Source of the DNA: Schoenoplectus triqueter
Lineage: Eukaryota; Streptophyta; Magnoliopsida; Poales; Cyperaceae
DNA: 31,615 nt
Assembly (NCBI GenBank): GCA_964058805.1
Contig: CAXKVV010000894.1
Span: 1 to 31,615 of the forward strand
Direction of reading: 5' to 3'
In this document: positions 20,951 to 31,410 of the stretch, piece after piece
Layout: each line of letters opens with the position of its first letter
How positions within the stretch are numbered: the first letter of the stretch is position 1
The notes under the pieces: model-generated
Told to the model about the DNA's origin: nothing
Databases searched by the model: none
Seen by the model: only the letters and a program-made list of their open reading frames with translations
Program-made: the position numbers and the translations under genes

Positions 20951-21834
20951 TCTAAATACTTTTTATATATCATCCGAAAAAATACAAAATAAATAATGAT
21001 AATAAGCATAACTTTATTGTGTTGTATTGATATATGCCTTGATAATAAGCTTGTACTTGTTAGGGACCAAACTGAGACTCGCATGAACCTACTTACTTAT
21101 GTAACTAAAGCTGATGTCATCATGCACAGTTATTGACACTCATCGGTGTTCAGAATCATACCATCATAATAAACATTGATTAGTAGCACATTCATAGTTC
21201 TGATCACAAAATATCCTAGAAACACCGGCTACTGTGAGAGAGAAAAAAAAAATGAAAATGATGACTAAAGAAGGAAGAAAAGGAGAATGCGAGATTATAT
21301 CCTGGTGAAACTTCAAAATTTTATTGGCCCAAATTTTTAATTTGGACCAAGATTGAAGGGATTAAATTTTAATTAACTGACTGAACAAAGAGCCTCACTT
21401 ATCGGACAGAAAAAAAACATCATGATTGTAACTATAGACAAGATAAAGGTAACTCATTTCTATTTATAACCTTCAGCTTTTATAATTTTTTCATACGGGA
21501 CTAAAGAAATTTGTTCCGAATATATGTTGGGGGCTAGCCCGAGTAAAAAAAAATGGTTCAGATCCTAGTCCGAGTTAAAAATTCAGACCAGCTCACACCC
21601 GCTCAATTTAGTGCAAAAAAAGAAAACTTGAGACCTGAGTTTTTTTCGAACCTTGTAATCTGGCCCGAAAAAAATTCTCAACCTTGCTATAGCATGTAAA
21701 AAATAAACAACCCATTCTAAATCATGTGAAATCTTTTGTATTTTTCATTTTGTAAAAAATATATTTAGTTAATGAATAGTTTTAAATAACTGTTGAACTA
21801 TTTAAACTTCAACAATTCAGGTAAAATTGGATGG
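20951..21834. other. no gene recognised
   Basis: Mixed AT-rich sequence. A stretch at 21530-21680 carries CCCGA-like words reminiscent of the hAT element interiors, but no terminal repeats or TSD were found. Confidence 0.35.
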
Positions 21835-21842
21835 TGCAAAGA

Positions 21843-22028
21843 TAGAGCTGGTAACCGGACGTGTTGGGTTAATGTGACTTTCAGAAAGAAATCACCTCGA
21901 ATAAGATCAGATAGGGTAAATTTAACTTTTTTATAGTCAGGCAGGTCAATTTATCTTTTTATAATAATCCAATCACGTTGTGCTCAAATCCGGATGGTTA
22001 GGGTCGGTTTTGGATTTTATCACCTTTA
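21843..22028. mobile_element. second nDart-like hAT miniature element, 186 bp
   Basis: The left end TAGAGCTGGTAACCGGAC (from 21843) and the right end, read inward as TAAAGGTGATAAAATCC (from 22028), are diverged versions of the TAGAGGTGGC TIR. A perfect 8-bp target duplication TGCAAAGA lies at 21835-21842 and 22029-22036. The interior holds TGACTTTCAGAAAG, related in inverted orientation to the AGAAAGTCAAACTGACC repeats in the element at 1698-2020. It is older, with lower TIR identity, and non-coding. Confidence 0.8.
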
Positions 22029-22036
22029 TGCAAAGA

Positions 22037-22259
22037 GTAATTCAAAAAATTGTATAAAAATAGAGTGATTGGATTGGTAGATGCGAATAGAGATAAAAAG
22101 AATTATTATTCTATCTTTTAAAAAGATAAAGGAATAAACTTATTATTTGCTGTAATGAATAGTAAAATGGTTGCTTAGATCTTTACCTGAGTAAAAATAA
22201 CAATGCAATCTTAGCCTTATATATACACACACACAATATTAGAAAAAAAAATTAGAATC
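22037..22259. other. AT-rich spacer
   Basis: Nothing recognisable. Confidence 0.3.
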
Positions 22260-22990
22260 TCTTGATTATATAAAGAATTTAGCACCAATTATACAATCGG
22301 CTTTAAAGTGAGGGTTGCTAAAAGTTTTAGCAACAGATGATAAATGTCTTCATGAGTAACGAATTTGAGAAGATTTTTAGAAATGATTTTTAGTTAAAAA
22401 TCAGTTCTAAAGAATATCTTTAGAGTCAGTTATTAATTAAAACCTTATTTTAAAGATCTTTTTTTAATTATTTTTACTAACAATCGATGCTAAAGATGAT
22501 GTCATAAGATTCAGATTTAAAATAAAAATAATAATATTCATATTTAGGTAAATATCATATTCAGGTTTAAATTTTTTTATCAAAATCAAATTCAGGTTCA
22601 GTTACAAACTAGATTCAGATTTAATATTATAATACTCATTCAAATAAATACCAAATTATTATAACTGCAACTATAACTATTAATAATTAAAAGTATTTAA
22701 ACATAACTTTTTTCTCTTTTTCTTTTTCTTCCTTTTTCTCTTTTTCCTCCTTTCTTGGTTTTTCTCATTTCCTTCTCTCTCCTCGGCGGAACAAAGAAAG
22801 ATAGGGTGTGGCCCTTGCTCTCCAAATATCTCTCCAATATGCTATGACAGTGACACACTCATCTATTTGTAAGAAAAAAAATACACCACTTGCACTGACA
22901 TACTAAAAAAAGACGACACTCTCAGTGGCACACTCAAAGAAACATGTCAATTATACTAGCGCATTTAAGAGAAGATGTCACTGAGAGTGA
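22260..22990. mobile_element. possible CACTA-type subterminal debris
   Basis: Short mirrored words recur: TTGCTAAAA-G-TTTTAGCAA (22315-22333, perfect), GATTTTTAGTTAAAAATC (22385-22402, perfect arms), AATCGATGCTAAAGATG (about 22482), and the hairpin CACTCTCAGTGGCA/TGTCACTGAGAGTG (22917-22930 with 22976-22989). Arrays of such AAATCGGTTCTAAAG-like words are typical of CACTA subterminal regions. No CACTA TIR or transposase was found, so the superfamily is tentative. Confidence 0.3.
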
Positions 22991-23259
22991 TAATTATTTT
23001 TTATTATTATATTAAAATATCAGTGAGAATTATAATTGGATGAGTTATTTTAATTTTATTATTATATTTGGATGGGTGAATAATAACACTTTTTGGATCA
23101 ACTACTATTCTAATTTGCTATTTTATGTCTGAATGAAAAATAATTTTTCAAATAAATTAAATTAGTGACTATTCTACCATAAAAAAAAATATTTTAGCTA
23201 CTACTTCAAATTTTAAATTAATAATTATTCTCATTAACTCATTCTTTCATCCAATTAAT

Positions 23260-23421
23260 AAAACAATTATGTCGGACTGGGGGATTAGGGTTTCATACTA
23301 TTATTTTAGCTATTATTCCAATTCCATACTATTTTTTGGGATTGGGGAATTGGACAGATTCTCCCTGTGAAACCCACCATACGTACATAAATGTTTGGGG
23401 AAAAAACAATTATGTCGGACT
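23260..23421 (+). repeat. 19-bp direct repeat with 143-bp period
   Basis: AAAACAATTATGTCGGACT is exactly repeated at 23260-23278 and 23403-23421. The enclosed 124 bp contain the inverted repeat TCCAATTCC/GGAATTGGA. It may be a small tandem duplication or the footprint of an insertion. Confidence 0.6.
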
Positions 23422-23501
23422 CAATTTCTTGTTGGGACCCAAGAAATTAAATAGAGATCAAGAATTTCGGTACCAGCAGGCAACAGAGTATTGGAAATCC
23501 C

Positions 23502-23872
23502 ATTATTTTAAAATACGGCCGCATAATCGCATATGCGGTCTGTTTATACTTATACGGTGCGATGCCGTATATATAAGAATATGCATTCGTATATTCAACA
23601 ATGTGCTTTATTTTTTAAAATATTTATCGTATTAAGGTTATAAATTTAATTATATGATATTTTTTATGCATAATATTTAAAATTATATTAATATCTTATT
23701 ATATTTTCTTATTTTACATTAAAATTCTTCAAAAATAAATGATTGATTTAAATATTATAAGATTTTTTTAGAATACATATCCGCATATTGAATCACATAT
23801 GCATCCGCATGTCGCATATGCGCTATGCAGTGATCAACTACATGAATATTGAAATATGCATTTTATAACCTT
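23502..23872. mobile_element. TIR element with ATATGCG palindromes, 371 bp
   Basis: The ends, ATTATTTTAAAATACGG and, read inward from the right, AAGGTTATAAAATGC, are weakly inverted around AAAAT. Near-identical direct repeats flank them: GAAATCCC (23494-23501) and GAAATCCT (23873-23880), 7 of 8 identical. The subterminal regions are rich in CCGCATATGCGG-like palindromes. An 8-bp TSD suggests hAT, but superfamily is uncertain. No coding capacity. Confidence 0.5.
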
Positions 23873-23893
23873 GAAATCCTAATGCTGGATGAG

Positions 23894-24097
23894 TAGGGTG
23901 TAAGTTTATACAAATATATTCTATCATATTTGATTCATATTCGGTAAATTATATACGGATATCCGTATGAATATCCACACAGAAAATAGTATGGATATAA
24001 TTTTATTAATCCATAAGCGAATACTAAATATATAATATCTATTATAGAAGATAATATTATTGTCAATCCGACCGTATTTTATCCATTTGCACTCCTA
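23894..24097. mobile_element. hAT-like miniature element, 204 bp, TSD not conserved
   Basis: The left end TAGGGTGTAAGTTTATAC and the right end, read inward as TAGGAGTGCAAATGGATAAA, are imperfect inverted repeats of the TAGGGGTGTAAATGG type common in plant hAT MITEs. The flanking 8-mers do not match. It lies 21 bp from the preceding element. Interior palindrome GGATATCC at about 23958. Confidence 0.4.
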
Positions 24098-24433
24098 TAT
24101 ATATGATGAATGTTGTGTGCAGAGTCAGGAGAAAATGTCGGGGAAAAAGTTTTTCTTTTCATAATTTACAAAATTTATTTTATGGACAAACTATGCGCAA
24201 CTAGAATTTAAAAAAAAAAAAAACAACGTCGCCCCTTTACCAGAGGATGGAATGGCTATGGTACAGACGTGCTGCAGCTCATATTGGCGCATCAGACCAT
24301 ATCAGAAATGCATTGGATGTGTATCGGGAGTTCGGGACGTATCTTGACTGAATTTGACAGTCAAATTGATTAAAATAATCAGATATGTCAAGTGGCATAC
24401 GCGTCCATACCGTATCAAATACGTATCCAATAC
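24098..24433. other. no gene recognised; short perfect palindrome
   Basis: AATTTGAC-A-GTCAAATT is a perfect hairpin at 24351-24367. Several GTATC/GATAC words surround it. No coding sequence. Confidence 0.4.
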
Positions 24434-24649
24434 GGGTCCGTTTGGCATCCATTGGAATAGCAAAAAGTTAGAATAGAATAGCTATTCTGATGAATTAATT
24501 TGCCAAACGAATTTTAGACTAAGTAGAAGAGTGTGGAATAGTGCTAATCCGGTATAGCGATTATTGTGGAATGCCGGATTAGCTCTCGTCGGAATAACGA
24601 TTATTGTTTGATTATATTATATTATGAATAGCAATTATTGTTTGATTAT

Positions 24650-26160
24650 ATTATATTATGATTAAGATTAAGATTTAGTATTATTATATTATTATATTAT
24701 ATTTATGATTATAATTTATTATTATATTAATATTATGATTATTATTTATTATTATTATTAAATTATTATTATCATTATTGTTATTATATTATTGTTACCA
24801 TTAGTATTATTATATTATTTATTATTATTATAAATATAATTTTAATATTATATTATTATATTATGAATATAAATATAATTATTTTATTATTATATTATTA
24901 TGATCAAGATTATTTATTATTATATTATTATATTATGATGATTATGATTATTTATTATTATTTTATTATGTTGTATTATATTATTATATATTTATTATAG
25001 TGATGATTAATTTATTATTATATTATTATAATTATTTATAATTATTTTTATGATTATGATTATATTTTTATTATTATATTATTATGATTATGATTATTAT
25101 ATTATAATTATATTATTAAAATTATGATTACTTATTATTATTATATTATTATAATTATGATTGTAATTATAATTTTTTTATTATTATATTACTATATTAT
25201 GATTATGTTTATATTTTTATTAAACTAGCTATATACCCGCGCGTTGCAGCAGAATTTTTTATTTAAACATTAAAATATTATAAGATAAAAAAATTCACAT
25301 TTATCTAATATTAAATTATAAATTCACCAAATTATAGAGAAAACATATAATAAAGACTATATTTAATCTTGGATGAGATTTTTGCACAATATGACTTAAT
25401 GATTCATGATTTTTATGGCAAGAAAAGTAAATTATTCTAACATATATTATCACCATTAATTCCTTACCAAATATGTACAAAGTTGCTAAATAAAAAACAA
25501 AAATTATTGAAATAATAGTATATAAGGGAAAGAAATGGAGAGAAAGAGGGGATCAATGGACGCGATCACATACGTTCGATCAATCAACAATAAATATTAT
25601 CCGTCTAATTGAGGGATAAAATGGGTATAATAAAAATTTACAATGACAAAAAATGGACCCTCCAATTCTTAGATGCTTTATATAATAGTATAGATTACTA
25701 TTATAATATTATTATCTATTATGATTATTTTTTATTACTTTATTATTATTTTATTATGTTATATTATATTATTATATGTTGATTATAGTTATGATTAATT
25801 TATTAGTATTATTATTATTATTATTATTTATAATTATTTTTATGATTATGATTATATTTTCATTATTATATTATTATGATTATAATTATGGTTATATTAT
25901 TATGATTATGACTATAATTATTATTATCATGATTATTATATTATTATAATTATGATTATTTATTATTATATTATTATAATTATGATTGTAATTATAATTT
26001 TTTATTATTATATTATTATATTATGATTATGTTTATATTTTTATTATATTACTATTATAATATTATTATTTATTATGATTATTTTTTATTACTTTATTAT
26101 TATTATTATCTTACTATTATGATTATTATTATCATCATCATCATTAGTATCATAATTATT
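24650..26160. repeat. TTA/ATT microsatellite tract with an internal tandem duplication
   Basis: Degenerate (TTA)n with ATG and AAT interruptions. Ignoring the Helitron, blocks around 24945-25224 and 25735-26045 share the same order of irregular words (ATTATGATTGTAATTATAAT, then GATTATGTTTATATTTTTAT), indicating a tandem duplication of roughly 300 bp and not independent microsatellite growth. A separate ORF here (IIIIII-rich) is a repeat translation. Confidence 0.75.
25225..25694 (-). mobile_element. non-autonomous Helitron, 470 bp
   Basis: On the minus strand it begins TCTATACTATTATATAAAG (from 25694), the typical plant Helitron 5' end, preceded by A. It ends in GCAACGCGCGGGTATATAGC and the terminal CTAG (25225), followed by T. 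That gives the 5'-TC...CTAG-3' ends and A/T insertion site of Helitrons. The GC-rich subterminal hairpin is degraded: CTGCTGCAACGCGCGGG lacks a clean 5' arm. There are no Rep/Hel domains. The empty target is preserved in a paralogous block near 26045. Confidence 0.8.
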
Positions 26161-26319
26161 TATATTTTAACTATTCTGAGTAACAACTGCCAAACGATAT
26201 TTTCGCTCTTCCGAATAGTCAAGAATACCACACTTCTAAAAAAAATATTATTCTATCACTCTTTCAAAATTACCACTCTTCCAAAGTTATTCCTTAATTT
26301 GCCAAACAGACCCTACATG

Positions 26320-26796
26320 TTTGCTATGTTATTAGACGTATATGGGTAACAGAGACAAATATTAATTCATCTAATTAATCAAGTACAAACACATTTCCGA
26401 TGAGATACAAACACTCGAGGCGTTGAAGGGTATGAGCAGTGGCAGAACCAAACCAAGCGGAGGAGAAAATTATCTCCAACTCTGCATGGGTAATTTGGAA
26501 AGCACGATTTAATCTGAATGGTTATAAAGAAATATAAACATATTTTTTTGATGTAGGAAGATTATTAAATTAAAAATATTGATCACTGATCGGACGATTC
26601 AAAAAAAAAAAAATTACGGTACTTTATTAGCTCCGCAAGGAATATGAATTTGAGCCTAGACTCCCCCATAAAGTAAACTATATATATATTTTAATCCTTT
26701 AAATTTTATATATTTTGAAATACAAATATTTTTTACCCCTTTATAAAATGAAATTATATTATAATTATAATTTTGCCCCACCTAATCCTAATTCCC
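26320..26796. other. no gene recognised; possible MITE edge
   Basis: CAGTGGCAGAACCA at about 26429 resembles the start of plant elements ending CAGTGGCGGAGCCA, but I cannot find a convincing matching right end. The rest is AT-rich. Confidence 0.3.
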
Positions 26797-26947
26797 TTGG
26801 TGAATTAAGATTAATCATACCTCTTAGATATATGCATGCTCATGTGATTTTGATATAAAAAAAAACTCTTATTCTCATATGTATAAAATGTTCGTAATTC
26901 ATAAAATGATTTTTTTGGTGAATTAAGATTAATCATACCTCTTAGAT
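26797..26947 (+). repeat. perfect 33-bp direct repeat, 118-bp period
   Basis: 26797-26829 and 26915-26947 are identical (they begin TTGGTGAATTAAGATTAATC and end CTCTTAGAT). The spacer is unrelated AT-rich sequence. Exact identity in an otherwise decayed region implies a recent duplication. Confidence 0.8.
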
Positions 26948-27256
26948 GCGGTGTGCATAGATTATAAATGCGTAATAAAAAAATGAAGATTTTTTATTGG
27001 AAAACAGTAAGCTCACCCTCGAAATATTCACTAAATTCATATAGAATATTGAATTAACGAAATAATACTAACCCAACACGATATGAAGTATATGTTTTAA
27101 TTAAGCTCAAGCCAGCTGCTAATTCATTGCAATACTGATGCTTGCTAACATGCGCATATGAGTAATGTCGTGATTTTTTTGCCTATCCTTATTTTACAAA
27201 TATTTTATACTTATAATATTGTCCCAAACTTTTAATAACAATAGTCTTATTTTCAA

Positions 27257-27673
27257 AATAGATAGGCTATTGTGAAAACGTTTGTATTTCAACCGATATG
27301 CAAACACGTCAAAAAAATATATTTTAATATCTCAAAATTTTTAATTTATGATTTTCATTCAATTCTTCATATGAAAACCTCGTAAGATATAAAAATTTAG
27401 AGTATTTTGAGTTTATTAAGTCAATCTTTTAAATTTTTGAAAAAAACAACACAAACATTGAATATTTATTATTATTTTTAGTGTTATTTTTTCAAAAATT
27501 CAAAAGAATAGTTTAAAAAACTCAAAATGCTCCAAATTTTTGTATTCCTTAAGTTTTTCATATGAAAAATTTAATAAAAATCATAAATTAAAAATTTTGA
27601 GATTTTAAAATATATTTTTTATGTGTTTGCAAATCGGCTGAATATATAAATATTTTCATAATAATCTATCTCA
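27257..27673. repeat. long inverted repeat, arms about 190 bp
   Basis: The left arm (about 27257-27450) and right arm (about 27483-27673) are reverse complements with scattered mismatches and small gaps; by eye about 85 percent. The central loop is about 32 nt. Best-matched blocks include ATATATTTTAA.ATCTCAAAA, TTTTTAATTTATGATTTT and TTCATATGAAAA. It is a foldback element or an inverted duplication, and a transcript would form a long hairpin. No TSD was identified. Confidence 0.75.
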
Positions 27674-27751
27674 TATAATATATGAGCTCACAAGTTATTA
27701 TGAATATCTGCACTCGGACCGTTAAAAGTTTATTGCCTGAATGCATACATA

Positions 27752-27876
27752 TTTTTGCTCTTCTGAATAGTCAAGAATACCACTCTTCTACCACTCTTCC
27801 AAAATAAATATTATTCTATCACTCTTCCAAAATTACCACTCTTCCAAAACTATTCCTTAATTTACCAAACGGACCC
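27752..27876. mobile_element. truncated second copy of the GGGTC(C/T)GTTTGG element
   Basis: The sequence matches the right end of the 24434-26313 element (GAATAGTCAAGAATACCA, then ATTATTCTATCACTCTT, then TATTCCTTAATTT.CCAAAC) and ends with the TIR ...CCAAACGGACCC at 27876. The left part is absent. The two are therefore members of one family. Confidence 0.75.
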
Positions 27877-28299
27877 TTTATGTTTAAAAAATAGAGGTGT
27901 TAAAAAGTTTAAATAAATAACATTATTGTGAAATATTTGAAGGATGAGGAAAGAGAGAAATGTATTCACTATTATAGTTATATATCTATGATAGCATATA
28001 TACTATATCTTTTTGTGTTATGAATTATGGGACCCAAAAAAACATCACCTTTATATCTAAAATATGAAGCGTCGACTTTAATTTGGATCGTTGAAAAATT
28101 ATGATAGCGAAGGTATCATAATATTTTATAGCAGCATAAGGATCCAGGATAGAAAATTAGACACGAAATAAATTCTAAAGTCGAAGCATATTAGGCTATT
28201 AGCTTGTCAGCCGGCCTATATATTTGTACCCGGTCTAGTGCTCTAGCTAGATTCCAGACTGCCTTTTTTTTTTCTTATATATTAGATTATTTCTCTGCT
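27877..28299. other. no gene recognised
   Basis: AT-rich sequence without repeats or coding potential. Confidence 0.35.
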
Positions 28300-28309
28300 A
28301 TCACCATCC

Positions 28310-28477
28310 GGGCCCGGATCCACTGTCGAGCGGCACGGTGCGGCGCAGCACGTGCTCCGTTCGATCACTTCGAGATTCGCGTTAGTACTTTAAAATTCGA
28401 GTTAGCACGAATCTCGAAGTGATCAAACGGAGAATGTGCTGCGCCGCACCGTGCTGCGCGACAGCAGATCTGGTCCC
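28310..28477. mobile_element. foldback element, 168 bp, with 10-bp TSD
   Basis: Arms of about 70 bp (28310-28379 and 28408-28477) are inverted repeats with roughly 10 mismatches, sharing GCACGGTGCGGCGCAGCAC and GATCACTTCGAGATTCG, around a 28-nt loop. An exact 10-bp direct repeat ATCACCATCC flanks it at 28300-28309 and 28478-28487. A 9-11-bp TSD with long TIRs is typical of Mutator-like and some foldback MITEs. It is strikingly GC-rich and CpG-rich for this region and has no coding capacity. Confidence 0.8.
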
Positions 28478-28487
28478 ATCACCATCC

Positions 28488-28640
28488 CGCGGTCATCTCC
28501 ATTCTTGGAATAAATTAATGCTAGCACAGCTTGAAGATAATTTGGCAAAAAGAAAAAAAAAAGCTGAAGAAATAATTGGTGCAAGGATGGCGGATTACAA
28601 AGAACTAGTGGACATAATATAATAATAAAAGAAATAAACA
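28488..28640 (+). other. short coding-like stretch, unassigned
   Basis: A frame encodes LAQLEDNLAKRKKKAEEI then IGARMADYKELVDII with a stop at 28620. It has an amphipathic charged-helix look but contains an A-run and matches no family I know. It may be a captured exon fragment or chance. Confidence 0.2.
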
Positions 28641-29160
28641 TAGTGTGGAATATTCCAGAAATTTCTGGGAAAAAAAATACGGATATCTGATATCTCCAAT
28701 TAAAAGTTAAAACTATTTAACTTCCAACACCTCTTGTTTCATGTTGGCTATCATCAATTTGAGGTTGAAACCGTTCACTATAGCTACTAATTTAAGGTAA
28801 ATTTGCTCATTTCGATTTTTTTCACAATTAATTTTTATTAAAATTTTTCTTTAACTATCAATGTTTAAAAAGTTCATTTTGGTCTTGGTGATATCAATTC
28901 GTAGCAATTTTATCTATCTTTTACATTTTGTCTGAGAAGTGATAACTACTTGCAAACTCATGTTAGTCTGATCTTGCAAGTCAATTTGTAAATCCTGAAG
29001 CGGATAAAAGCTTTCAAATTATTATTATATTTTTTTTAAATAGACAGCATTGAACATGAAAAATTAAAGATGATACTAGTATGTCATTGCTGCAATTGCC
29101 TTCATGGTGTACGGAAGGATGGTATAGAAATTGGCACCGTTCTTTACAGTAATACGATGC
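28641..29160. other. AT-rich non-coding
   Basis: No recognisable feature. Confidence 0.35.
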
Positions 29161-29174
29161 TATATTATGATCAG

Positions 29175-29330
29175 AAAATAATAATAATAATGATGATAAT
29201 AATGAAAATAATGATGATGATACTAAAAATAATGATGATGATGATAGTACTAATAATAATATAAATATCTATAATAATTCTATAGACATCTATTATGATA
29301 TTATGATAATGATAGTCCTAATAACAATGA
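29175..29330 (+). repeat. ATA/ATG trinucleotide microsatellite
   Basis: Interrupted (AAT)n and (ATG)n repeats. The Met/Ile-rich open frame over it is a repeat translation. Confidence 0.8.
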
Positions 29331-30010
29331 TTAAATTAAATTTATACTACAAATATACTTTTAAATCTTAAATTTTAATTCTAAAATTTTAGAATCTAGA
29401 AACATAAAGTCTTAATAAATTTAAGAATATAAAGTTTATACTTTACTGTTAGAAACTAACTCCTACATCATATTTCTAATACTTGGATCGCCGTCTTTTA
29501 GACACTCTTATTCAAAATTAGTTCTTTAGGTATATTTTATTTCTTCAAAAGAATTATTATTTTTTCTCATGTTAGACTCGGTCCACCTCTGTATCTTCTT
29601 ATATTTTCGGAATGACTTATAATACTACTACGTACTGATAACTCATGATGTCTTAGTTGAATAATACGATGTTGTATATTAATAATAATTTTATAGGTAC
29701 TTCAATCTATTAATAAACAAGAAAAATGCTTTGTGCTGATTTTTAACTATAAATAAACAAGAAAAATATAAAAAAAAAATACTTAGGATTGAGTCTGAAA
29801 TTCAATCCAGTATCTAAGACTGAGTTTCAAACTCGATTTAGATTATTATCACAAAAAAATACTCATATTTTTTTTTATTTACAAAAAAATCTGTGTTTTT
29901 ATAACGGGTCAATTAGAATAACAGCGTGAGAGTAAGAAAACGAAATTTTTATTTAAATAATAAGTTTCCAATCCAACAGCTCTTATTTTTGTATCAAATA
30001 TTTTTATCAA
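29331..30010. other. AT-rich non-coding with a small double hairpin
   Basis: GGATTGA...TCAATCC (about 29787-29809) and GAGTTT-C-AAACTC (about 29822-29834) lie next to each other. Two copies of AATAAACAAGAAAAAT occur near 29712 and 29752. No gene recognised. Confidence 0.4.
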
Positions 30011-30240
30011 AATCGATGGTTGGTATTATAGGTAACTGTGACGAGGTCTGAGTTTCGAGAACTGTGCCACTGCTGCACGTGGTCTGCGCAGGGAGAATCT
30101 GACAGATGACAGCCTACTGAGTACTGCTACTGCACCAGCATCAGCTCCAGCTAGAGAGAGTGCTAGTGGTCACTTCTCTGTCGTAGCTGTTTATCAAAGT
30201 GCACCCAACCCAGCTGTCCCGCCCGGGTCTGCTATTATTA
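30011..30240. other. GC-richer island, no gene recognised
   Basis: A 230-bp patch of near-balanced composition (with CTGCTGCACGTGG and CCCGCCCGGG words) stands out from AT-rich flanks. Neither strand has a clear frame, splice pattern or known motif. It could be a captured gene fragment or transposon piece. Confidence 0.3.
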
Positions 30241-31410
30241 TCATTTAATTCTAGGACTCTGTCATTCACTTGATATTTACATTCATTTTTTTTCTAAAAA
30301 GTTATCACCACAACTTTGAAGAATGGTGTGATTCAAGAGCGACACGATATATCTTTTAAATTAGTCTCAAAATTATATATACACAACTATGAAGAATATA
30401 ATATATATACTACTTTTCACACCCCGACTATTTTTAAGGACTAAAGAAAAATTATAATTTTTAATTTAAATATTTTGTTTTCAGTTTTTTTAAATTATAC
30501 TAATTAGTAATTCTGCAAGATAACTAATTCCAAACCTAAAAAATGGTGGATAATTCACAAATTTCATTTTTTAAACAAATGTCTATATTTTTTTGGTATT
30601 TTTATCATTTTTTGTTTTTCTGAATTTTATGACTTTCCAATTTTGAAAAAAAAATAATTTAGAAAATTGTTGATATTAAAAATAATTTATTTTCATTTTC
30701 TGACAATTTTATCATTTTTTTGAATTTTCTATAACTTTTTATAATAAAGTATGATTAAGACATAATTAGTATGATTAAGTCACATTTTTAACACAATTAA
30801 GATATATCATATTGTATAAATTCGAAGCAATTAGTAGATGAATTGTATTCATCTTTGGTCTTCACCGTTGGACAAGTGAAGAATTCAACACTTTGTTGAT
30901 ATTTTAGTCACCCATAGACGATATTTGGTACAACCTAAGTCACAACATATAATCGATAATCTGATCATTATAAGGAATCCCCCATCTGTGTGCATTGATT
31001 CGTAATGAATTGTTCGGTTGATCCTCGATTTGTGAAGAACTATGGTACTCTACCAATACAAATAACATTTGTGTATACTCCATCTACAATAATATTACAA
31101 AATAGGCATAACTTGGGCTCAATTTGGTACAATTTGGTACCATTGCCATTTTATCGACATTTTTGTTTTAATTTGCATTTTTTTTTGCTCCATTATGGTT
31201 TTCCAACAAATTTTGTCTAATTTGATATTATTTTGATTTTTTTTTCAAAATTTTTGGTCTAATTTGGATCCATTACAATATTTCCGACAAATAACAAACC
31301 ATTTTGATTTGTTCAACATTTCTGAATATTAATGGCACATGGTCATTTCCCACTATAATAAACAATTAAAATTAAAGTAATTAAATTTGAATTTAATAGA
31401 AAAATAATGA
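30241..31410. other. AT-rich non-coding
   Basis: Low-complexity sequence. The 71-codon ORF at 31005 has no recognisable family. Nothing else seen. Confidence 0.35.

Larger units (their letters stand above)
24434..26313. mobile_element. 1.88-kb TIR element filled with TTA microsatellite
   Basis: The left end is GGGTCCGTTTGGCA and the right end, read inward, GGGTCTGTTTGGCA (13 of 14 identical), flanked by the 3-bp repeat TAC (24431-24433 and 26314-26316). An internal GCCAAACGA occurs near both ends (about 24501 and 26187). The interior is nearly all TTA/ATT/ATG trinucleotide repeat and carries no transposase. TIR style and 3-bp TSD suggest a PIF/Harbinger (Tourist-like) element, although TAC is not the usual TWA target. 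A Helitron is nested inside. Confidence 0.65.

Noticed and set aside
23336..23635. 99-codon plus-strand frame
   Set aside because: It crosses the boundary of the TIR element at 23502 and has no recognisable domain.
26023..26349. Ile/Tyr-rich 108-codon frame that could be taken for a membrane protein
   Set aside because: It is a translation of the TTA microsatellite and crosses the right TIR of the surrounding element.
26429..26796. Possible MITE starting CAGTGGCAGAACCA
   Set aside because: No convincing matching right TIR or target duplication was found.
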